Origin: RUG563 sp024681215
GTDB taxonomy: Bacteria > Bacillota > Clostridia > Christensenellales > Aristaeellaceae
Direction: 5' to 3'
Length of the DNA stretch: 7,317 nucleotides
Assembly (NCBI GenBank): GCA_024681215.1
Contig: JAILBG010000108.1
Coordinates: forward strand, 1 to 7,317
A model generated the notes under the pieces. The model made no database searches, was not told the origin of the DNA, and saw only the letters and a list, made by a program, of their open reading frames with translations. Below are positions 1 through 4,898 of the stretch, in pieces (within the stretch, counting starts at the first letter, position 1; each line of letters starts with the position of its first letter). The position numbers and the translations under genes were made by a program.

Positions 1-143
1 GACGCTGTTTTTCGATACACATGTTTTGCTTCCTTATTTTTCAGGGGGATCGCCCTTTTGCATGATAAAGCAAGCGCCAGCGCATTGCTATGTTTTGTTG
101 TGTGCGGGTTAAAAATTCATGATGTGGCTGAAAAGGCGTCAGG

Positions 144-169
144 CCGTGCAGTTTCTGCGCGGTTTTTTT
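144..169 (+). terminator. Intrinsic terminator or attenuator upstream of rny
   Basis: An 8-bp hairpin (144-151 pairs with 155-162, one G-U pair, three-base loop TTT) is followed directly by seven T at 163-169. The shape is that of a Rho-independent terminator on the plus strand. It may end a gene lying left of the window, or act as a leader attenuator if rny is transcribed from further upstream. No complementary sequence that could form a competing anti-terminator was obvious by eye. Confidence 0.65.
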
Positions 170-178
170 CGTGGGTCG

Positions 179-206
179 CTGACAAATAATCAAGACTTTG
201 AAAAAT
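179..206 (+). promoter_or_regulatory. Weak candidate promoter for rny
   Basis: CTGACA at 179-184 (5 of 6 to the -35 consensus) and AAAAAT at 201-206 (4 of 6 to the -10 consensus) are 16 bases apart and lie just after the terminator at 144-169. Transcription would start about 20 bases before the GTG start codon, just ahead of the ribosome binding site. The -10 match is poor, so this is only a candidate. No better sigma-70 pair was seen in 1-197. Confidence 0.28.
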
Positions 207-217
207 CTGAAGGAAAG

Positions 218-224
218 AGAGGGG
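218..224 (+). promoter_or_regulatory. Ribosome binding site deciding the rny start
   Basis: The purine-rich AGAGGGG lies 9 bases before the GTG at 234. The alternative TTG at 198 has only AT-rich sequence without a Shine-Dalgarno match in front of it. This favours GTG 234 as the start. Confidence 0.6.
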
Positions 225-233
225 AAGAATCGG

Positions 234-1787
234 GTGAACATCATCCTTGCCATTGCACTCATCATCGTGTGCGCGCTCATCGGCGCGTTTGCGGGATACA
301 CGTTCGGCTATAACCGCCGCAAGCAAGAGGCGGAGCAGAAGATCGGCAGCGCCGAAGAGCATGCCAAGAAGCTGGTGGATGACGCCGCGCGCAAGGCCGG
401 CGAAATCAAAAAGGAGATGGAGCTGGAGGCCAAGGAAGAAGTCCTGAAGCTGAAAACCAAGCTGGACGACGAGATCCGCAGCCGCCGCGCCGAAATGCAG
501 CGCAACGAGCGCCGCGTGATCCAGCGCGAGGAAACGCTGGACAAAAAGACCGACAACCTGGAAAAGCGCGAGGAGGCCATCAACAAGAAGGCCGAGCAGA
601 CCCAGGAGCTCTACGATGAGGCGGAGCAGCTGCGCGACAAGCAGGTGCAGGAGCTGGAGCGCATCGCCGGCATGACCCAGGACGAGGCCGAGCAGATGAT
701 CATCAGCCGCGTGCAGAAGGAAGCCTACCACGATGCCGCCGCCATGGTGCGCGAAATCGAGGCCAAGGCCAAGGACGAGGGCGAAAAGAAGGCCCGCAAC
801 ATCATCGCCCTGGCCATCCAGAAGTGCGCCGCCGACCACGTGGCCGAGACCACGGTGTCCGTCATCAACCTGCCCAACGACGATATGAAGGGCCGCATCA
901 TTGGCCGCGAGGGCCGCAATATCCGCGCCCTGGAGACCGCCACCGGCGTCGATCTGATCATTGACGATACTCCCGAGGCCGTCATCGTGTCCGCCTTCGA
1001 TCCCGTGCGCCGCGAGATCGCCCGCATCGCCATCGAAAAGCTGATCCAGGATGGCCGCATCCACCCCGCCCGCATTGAGGAAATGGTGGAAAAGGCCAAG
1101 AAGGAAGTGGACAACCAGATCCGCGAGGCCGGCGAGCAGGCCATCTTCGAGACGGGCCAGCACGGCCTGCATCCCGAACTGGTCAAGCTGCTGGGCCGCA
1201 TGCGCTATCGCACCTCCTATGGCCAGAACGTGCTGAAGCACTCCATCGAGGTCAGCCACCTGGCGGGCCTCATGGCCGCCGAGCTGGGCGCGGACGTGCA
1301 GCTGGCCAAGCGCGCCGGCCTGCTCCACGACATCGGCAAGGCCGTGGACCACGAGCAGGAAGGCACGCACGTGCAGCTGGGCGCCGAACTGGCCCGCAAG
1401 TATCATGAGAACAACGACGTGATCCCCTGCATCATGGCCCACCATAACGACGTGGAGCCCCCGCCGGTGGAAGCCGTGCTGGTGCAGGCCGCCGACGCCA
1501 TCAGCGCCGCGCGCCCCGGCGCCCGCCGCGAATCGCTGGAGAATTACATCAAGCGCCTGACCAAGCTGGAGGAGATCGCCAATTCCTTCAAGGGTGTGGA
1601 AAAGTGCTTCGCCATTCAGTCCGGCCGCGAGGTGCGCATCATGGTCAAGCCCGAGGACGTGACCGACGAGGGCACGAAGGTGCTGGCCAAGGAAATCGCC
1701 AAGCGGATCGAAAAGGAAATGGAGTATCCCGGCCAGATCCGCGTGAACGTGATCCGCGAGACCCGCAGCACGGAATACGCCAAATAA
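234..1787 (+). CDS. rny: Ribonuclease Y
   Basis: Membrane-anchored endoribonuclease that starts mRNA decay and processing in Bacillota, cutting single-stranded RNA next to structured regions. From the GTG start the protein is 517 residues, the usual family length (about 520). Domains in order: one N-terminal membrane segment (about residues 2-24); a long charged coiled coil (about 28-190); a KH RNA-binding domain with GRIIGREGRN, whose GxxG loop is GREG at 224-227; and a metal-binding HD domain with His336, LLHDIGK containing His365-Asp366, and HHND at 403-406. The end, IRETRSTEYAK, is the typical family C-terminus. All expected HD residues are present, so the enzyme should be active. An in-frame TTG at 198 would add 12 polar residues before the membrane anchor and lacks a ribosome binding site. 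The gene stands alone in the window and is closed by its own terminator. Identity is close to certain; the start is likely. Confidence 0.97.
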   Translation: MNIILAIALIIVCALIGAFAGYTFGYNRRKQEAEQKIGSAEEHAKKLVDDAARKAGEIKKEMELEAKEEVLKLKTKLDDEIRSRRAEMQRNERRVIQREETLDKKTDNLEKREEAINKKAEQTQELYDEAEQLRDKQVQELERIAGMTQDEAEQMIISRVQKEAYHDAAAMVREIEAKAKDEGEKKARNIIALAIQKCAADHVAETTVSVINLPNDDMKGRIIGREGRNIRALETATGVDLIIDDTPEAVIVSAFDPVRREIARIAIEKLIQDGRIHPARIEEMVEKAKKEVDNQIREAGEQAIFETGQHGLHPELVKLLGRMRYRTSYGQNVLKHSIEVSHLAGLMAAELGADVQLAKRAGLLHDIGKAVDHEQEGTHVQLGAELARKYHENNDVIPCIMAHHNDVEPPPVEAVLVQAADAISAARPGARRESLENYIKRLTKLEEIANSFKGVEKCFAIQSGREVRIMVKPEDVTDEGTKVLAKEIAKRIEKEMEYPGQIRVNVIRETRSTEYAK

Positions 1788-1807
1788 TCCCCCTCTGGCC
1801 GAGTATG

Positions 1808-1844
1808 AACAAATCCGGGCAAGATTGCCCGGATTTGTTTTTTT
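1808..1844 (+). terminator. Strong intrinsic terminator of rny
   Basis: A perfect 14-bp stem (1808-1821 with 1826-1839, loop AGAT) runs into a T tract ending at 1844. It begins 20 bases after the rny stop codon. The stem has a GC-rich core (CCGGGC) flanked by A/T pairs, the classic Rho-independent form. Confidence 0.93.
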
Positions 1845-1948
1845 ACGAAAAAAAATCCCCGAGCGTCAGTTGAAAAATGAAAAGAAGGCGGGCAATCCGC
1901 GGATCGCCGCCCGAAATTTGCGCTTCCTCCATGAGAAAGCGTAAAGTG

Positions 1949-1978
1949 AAAAACCCTCCGGACAGGCGGAGGGTTTTT
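1949..1978. terminator. Bidirectional terminator between convergent transcripts
   Basis: A perfect 12-bp stem (1949-1960 with 1967-1978, loop GACAGG) is made of a CCCTCCG core flanked by five A on the left and five T on the right, so it gives a U tail on either strand. It starts 16 bases past the stop codon of the minus-strand S-component gene, which is probably its main client. It also backs up the rny terminator for plus-strand read-through. Confidence 0.88.
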
Positions 1979-1993
1979 GATTACAGGGTTGTT

Positions 1994-2584
1994 TTACCGG
2001 TATTCCAGCGCCAGGGGCGATAGCTTCGCTTTTTCCAGCGCCATCACGACGGGCGGGATCAGAAGCAGGTGAATGGCCGCGCCTACCGCCGTGCCCACGA
2101 AATAATCCGCAAAGAGCATGGAAAAGAAGGTGGAGACAGTGTAGCTTTTCTGGTCAGGCAGCAGGAAGGTGAACAGCGCGCCCTTCGCCGCGCCGCCCAC
2201 CACCCGGCCGATCACCATGGCGCAGAACAGGGCGATCACCAGATAGGGCCAGTGGTTTTCATGCCCCCGACGGCGCAGGAAGGCGGCGTAGATCAGCCCG
2301 CCCGCCAGGCCGTAAGCCGCCAGCTCGAACACCATGGGCACCGCCTTGGCGGGAAAGGGAGGCATCTGGAACAGGGCGCTGTTTATAAGCGGCAGGGCGA
2401 TGCCCAGCCCCAGGGCCCATTTCCAGCCGCAGGTGAGGGCGCAGATGAGTACGGGGATGTGGATGGGGCTGAAAAATTTTCCGATCTCCGGCACCCGGCC
2501 CGTCAGATACGGCACCAGCATGCCCAATCCCAGCAGCATGGCGGTGATCGCCATGGAGTATACCTGTCGATTCTTCCTGATCAT
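1994..2584 (-). CDS. ECF transporter S component (substrate unknown)
   Basis: Small integral membrane protein of 196 residues that resembles the substrate-binding (S) subunits of energy-coupling-factor importers (the broad ECF_trnsprt Pfam family). These capture a vitamin or related small molecule and dock on the shared EcfA/EcfA'/EcfT energizing module. Hydrophobic stretches suggest about six membrane segments, near residues 9-27, 40-56, 57-72, 82-103, 112-133 and 156-182, with positively charged ends and loops (IRKNR at the start, LRRRGH near 103-108). The segment FSPIHIPVLICAL (about 38-50), followed by a Pro/Met-rich loop (FQMPPFP), is typical of the clostridial members I know. No ecfA or ecfT gene is in the window, as expected for group II systems whose S genes are scattered. 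The ATG has an AGGAG 8 bases upstream. The gene starts 16 bases after the aldo/keto reductase stop, so the two are probably co-transcribed. The family call rests on recognition without a search; the substrate cannot be assigned. Confidence 0.8.
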   Translation of the reverse strand: MIRKNRQVYSMAITAMLLGLGMLVPYLTGRVPEIGKFFSPIHIPVLICALTCGWKWALGLGIALPLINSALFQMPPFPAKAVPMVFELAAYGLAGGLIYAAFLRRRGHENHWPYLVIALFCAMVIGRVVGGAAKGALFTFLLPDQKSYTVSTFFSMLFADYFVGTAVGAAIHLLLIPPVVMALEKAKLSPLALEYR

Positions 2585-2592
2585 GGTTTTTT

Positions 2593-2597
2593 CTCCT
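2593..2597 (-). promoter_or_regulatory. Ribosome binding site of the S-component gene
   Basis: AGGAG on the minus strand lies 8 bases before the ATG at 2584. It sits inside the 16-base gap after the reductase stop codon, which supports translation of both genes from one message. Confidence 0.75.
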
Positions 2598-2600
2598 GTG

Positions 2601-3623
2601 TCAGATTTTTACCGTGCCGTCCAGGATGCCCCGGTAATCCGTAAGGTTTTTCCGGAGCAGCCGGGGGATATCCAGTTCGTAGGGACAGCGCTTTTTGCAC
2701 GCGCCGCAGTCCACGCAGCTTTCGATCTTCGCCATTTCCTCCTGCCAATGGGGGGACAGCCAGCTTTCCGACGGCGCCCGGCGGATCATCTGGCTCATGC
2801 GGGCGCACTGGTTGATGACGATGCCCACGGTGCAGGGCGCGCAGTAGCCGCAGCCCCTGCAGAAATCCCCCATCAGGGCCCGGCGGTCCTCCTGGATGAA
2901 GGCGGCCAGCTCCTTCGTCATATCGCAGGGGGTTTGGAAGAAGGAAAGCCACTGCCGCAGCTCCTCCTCCCGCTGGATGCCCCAGATGGGCAGGGCGTCG
3001 TACTGGCTCAGGAAGGCCATGCAGGCCTTCGCGTTGGTCAGCAGCCCGCCGGACAGGCCCTTCATGGCGATAAAGCCCATGCCCGCCGCGGTGCAGGCGC
3101 CCGCCAGGGCGATATCCCGATCCGTAGCCAGGTAAGAGAAGGGGAACTGCAGCGTTTCGTACAGCCCGCTTTTCACGATCTCCTCCGCCACGCCGATTTT
3201 GTGGGCGGTGATGCCGATGTGGCGGATCTTGCCCTGGCGCTTCGCTTCGCACGCTGCCTCGTACAGCCCGGTGCCGTCCCCCGGGGCAAAGCACTGCTTC
3301 GCCATATGGAACTGGTAAATGTCGATATAGTCGGTGCGCAGTTTCTTCAGGCTGGTGTGCAGATGGTCCCAGAAGGTATCCGCGTCCTGGGCGCCGGTTT
3401 TGGTGGCGATGAAGATTTTGTCCCGCATGCCCGCGAATGCCGCGCCCACCTTCTCCTCGCTGTCGGTATAGGCCCGGGCGGTATCGAAAAAGGTCATGCC
3501 GCCGTCGTAGGCCTCCCGCAGCAGGCGGACCGCCGCGTCCCTGCCGATGCGCTGGATGGGCAGCGCGCCGAAGGCGTTCTGCGGCGTGGTGATGCCCGTG
3601 GTCCCCAGGGTAATGTTTCTCAT
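2601..3623 (-). CDS. Aldo/keto reductase with C-terminal 4Fe-4S dicluster domain
   Basis: Predicted cytoplasmic NAD(P)H-linked oxidoreductase of 340 residues, substrate unknown. The N-terminal two thirds are an aldo/keto reductase TIM barrel. The catalytic tetrad is visible: Asp47 and Tyr52 in FFDTARAYTDSEEKVG, Lys75 in ATKTG, and His106 in YQFHM. The C-terminal part carries two cysteine groups typical of the ferredoxin-like tail of anaerobe reductases: CRGCGYCAPC (Cys255, 258, 261, 264, plus Cys273) and CVDCGACKKRCP (Cys303, 306, 309, 313). These should hold two [4Fe-4S] clusters, suggesting electron exchange with ferredoxin as well as the nicotinamide cofactor; that role is inferred. The start is ATG 3623, with GGAGG 5 bases upstream. 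A longer frame starting with TTG at 3689 is rejected because that TTG is the -35 box of the promoter. It is the first gene of a two-gene unit with the ECF S component. It ends in TGA, so TGA is used as a normal stop here. Confidence 0.93.
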   Translation of the reverse strand: MRNITLGTTGITTPQNAFGALPIQRIGRDAAVRLLREAYDGGMTFFDTARAYTDSEEKVGAAFAGMRDKIFIATKTGAQDADTFWDHLHTSLKKLRTDYIDIYQFHMAKQCFAPGDGTGLYEAACEAKRQGKIRHIGITAHKIGVAEEIVKSGLYETLQFPFSYLATDRDIALAGACTAAGMGFIAMKGLSGGLLTNAKACMAFLSQYDALPIWGIQREEELRQWLSFFQTPCDMTKELAAFIQEDRRALMGDFCRGCGYCAPCTVGIVINQCARMSQMIRRAPSESWLSPHWQEEMAKIESCVDCGACKKRCPYELDIPRLLRKNLTDYRGILDGTVKI

Positions 3624-3628
3624 ATGCG

Positions 3629-3633
3629 CCTCC
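3629..3633 (-). promoter_or_regulatory. Ribosome binding site deciding the reductase start
   Basis: GGAGG on the minus strand, 5 bases before the ATG at 3623. It is the strongest Shine-Dalgarno match in the window and fixes the start well inside the longer open frame. Confidence 0.8.
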
Positions 3634-3660
3634 GTATGCTCAGGTATGCCCCTCGGGATC

Positions 3661-3689
3661 ATGATAGCAAATCCGCGGCGGTCCGTCAA
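3661..3689 (-). promoter_or_regulatory. Sigma-70/sigma-A promoter of the reductase/S-component unit
   Basis: Minus strand: TTGACG (-35, 3689-3684), a spacer of exactly 17 bases, then TATCAT (-10, 3666-3661). Each box matches 5 of 6 consensus bases. Transcription should begin near 3654, giving a leader of about 30 bases. The promoter lies in the short gap after the glucan synthase stop codon, so the downstream pair does not depend on that gene for expression. An 8-base palindrome ATCATGAT (3658-3665) overlaps the -10 box and could be an operator half, but nothing proves it. Confidence 0.75.
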
Positions 3690-3695
3690 CGGTTT

Positions 3696-4895
3696 TTACG
3701 GGCGGCGGAGGGGATAGCGGGCCTCGTGGGTGCGCCCGTCGGACCGGAGGGGCGCCCAGCCGTCCTCCAGCCGCACCCCGTCCAGGGTGGGGAATACCGC
3801 GTCCCGGGCGGCGGTGAAATGATACAGGGCGCTGCCGAAGCGGTACGTGACCGTGTATTCTTCGCCCTCCGGGGCGGGGCAGGGGCGCAGCCGGGCCCGG
3901 TCGCCCCGCTTTTCAAAGCCCAGCAGGGCCGTGAGCACGCACCAGTACAGCCACGCGGCGCTGCCGGTGTACCAGGTCCAGCCCCCGCGGCCCGGGTTTT
4001 CCCCGGCGTACACGTCCCCCGCCAGCACGTAGGGCTCCGCCCGGTAGACGAGGGCCTTTTCCCGGGTGTCGGCGTGGGATTCCGGCAGCAGGGCGGAGAG
4101 GATCTCCCAGGCCAGGGCGCAGTCCCCGATCTGGCACAGCGCCGGGATCAGCCAGACTGCGGCGTGGGTGTACTGGCCGCCGTTTTCCCGGACGCCCGGC
4201 AGGTATGCGCCGATGTAGCCCGCCTCCTCCTCCGGGGAAAAGGGCGGGTCCAACAGCTTCACGATGCCGTTTTCCCGGTCGTACAGCCTTTCCACCGCCC
4301 GGCGCAGGGCGTCCCGGGCCTTGTTCCGGGGCGCGCCGGAAAGGACGGCGAAGCACTGGGTGATCAGGTCGATCCGGGGCGGGTCGGTGTCCGGGCCGGC
4401 GAGGGGACGCCCGTCGGAGCGCCAGGCCCGCAGGTACCACTGCCCGGTCCAGGCCGCGTCTGCCGCGGAGAGAAGGCGAAGACGCAGGGCGTCCAGCCGC
4501 TTACGCGCTTCCTCCGGGCAGAGGGGCGCAAATTCCCGCAGTGTGAGGCACAGGAAGAAGCAGAGCCACACGCTTTCCCCCCGGCTGCCGCCCACGGCGT
4601 TCATGGCGTCGTTCCAGTCGCCGCCGCCCATGAGGGGAAGCCCGTGGGCGCCGAGCTTTACGGAATCCACGGCCCGGAGGCAGTGGGCCAGCAGCGTTTC
4701 CGTAAATGCGGTGGGGGGCGGGCTTTCGTAGCGGTCCGCTTCCGTTTCCCGCAGCGGCGCGGCGTTCAGATAGGGAATTTCTTCGTTCAGGATTTTTTCG
4801 TCCCCGGTGACGGACACGTAGCGGGCGGTGAGGAAGGGAAGAAACAGCTTATCGTCGCTTACCCGGGTGCGGACACCCCGGGCGGGGGCGTGCCA
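3696..4895 (-). CDS. Cyclic beta-1,2-glucan synthase-like GH94 barrel, downstream half severed by an in-frame TGA
   Basis: This is the C-terminal 399 codons of the same gene as the 4896-7317 entry, in the same frame directly after the TGA. It encodes most of the GH94 (alpha/alpha)6 barrel and the closing beta domain. Recognisable family motifs in order: WHAPARGVRTRVSDD right after the stop; LPLMGGGDWNDAMN, with the GDWND motif that carries the catalytic acid Asp of GH94 (DWND at 4619-4608); PPRIDLITQCFAVLSGA; PGVRENGGQYTHAAVW (phosphate/substrate site region); EPYVLAGDVY; and GGWTWYTGSAAWLY. In Brucella Cgs this C-terminal domain is known to trim chain length by phosphorolysis of beta-1,2-glucan. 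The first available start after the TGA is GTG at 4817, but no ribosome binding site precedes it and it would skip about 26 conserved residues, so independent translation is unlikely. The half is otherwise intact to its TAA, with no frameshift, so the lesion is either very recent or not real. Confidence 0.85.
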   Translation of the reverse strand, partial: WHAPARGVRTRVSDDKLFLPFLTARYVSVTGDEKILNEEIPYLNAAPLRETEADRYESPPPTAFTETLLAHCLRAVDSVKLGAHGLPLMGGGDWNDAMNAVGGSRGESVWLCFFLCLTLREFAPLCPEEARKRLDALRLRLLSAADAAWTGQWYLRAWRSDGRPLAGPDTDPPRIDLITQCFAVLSGAPRNKARDALRRAVERLYDRENGIVKLLDPPFSPEEEAGYIGAYLPGVRENGGQYTHAAVWLIPALCQIGDCALAWEILSALLPESHADTREKALVYRAEPYVLAGDVYAGENPGRGGWTWYTGSAAWLYWCVLTALLGFEKRGDRARLRPCPAPEGEEYTVTYRFGSALYHFTAARDAVFPTLDGVRLEDGWAPLRSDGRTHEARYPLRRP

Positions 4896-4898
4896 TCA
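4896..4898 (-). other. In-frame TGA replacing a conserved Trp codon
   Basis: Reading the minus strand, the codons spell E-G-D-V-Q-H, then TGA (4898-4896), then TGG CAC (W-H). The family motif is EGDVQHWWH, so TGA stands exactly where the first Trp (TGG) is expected, one base change away. Frame and similarity are kept on both sides. The reductase gene downstream ends in TGA, and reading through it would run over the S-component gene, so a general Trp meaning of TGA is unlikely. Confidence 0.9.

Noticed and set aside
43..60. Possible terminator AGGG-GGATCG-CCCT followed by TTTT
   Set aside because: The stem has only four base pairs with a six-base loop and a short T run, too weak to support, especially next to the much better hairpin at 144-169.
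1..143. Possible end of an upstream gene at the left edge
   Set aside because: The plus-strand frames give short stretches without recognisable protein sequence, and the region is T-rich and unlike the codon use of the genes here. I see nothing supportable in it.
198..233. TTG-started N-terminal extension of rny
   Set aside because: There is no Shine-Dalgarno sequence before the TTG, the 12 added residues are polar and precede the membrane anchor, and the GTG at 234 has a good ribosome binding site and gives the usual family length.
117..1445. Long minus-strand open frame (442 codons) opposite rny
   Set aside because: It lies wholly antisense to a well-conserved gene, gives a Leu/Ala/Gly/His-rich translation resembling no family I know, and is explained by the GC-rich third positions of rny on the other strand.
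1877..2020. Small plus-strand frame starting with ATG in the intergenic gap
   Set aside because: It has no ribosome binding site, runs through the bidirectional terminator and into the convergent gene, and has no recognisable sequence.
3624..3689. TTG-started extension of the aldo/keto reductase by 22 codons
   Set aside because: The TTG is part of the -35 box and the extension spans the whole promoter and leader. ATG 3623 has a strong ribosome binding site and begins the conserved barrel.
4896..4898. UGA as selenocysteine or as Trp under an alternative genetic code
   Set aside because: The family has Trp, not Cys or Sec, at this position. A stop TGA in the neighbouring reductase would otherwise read through into the S-component gene, so neither is favoured without genome-wide evidence.
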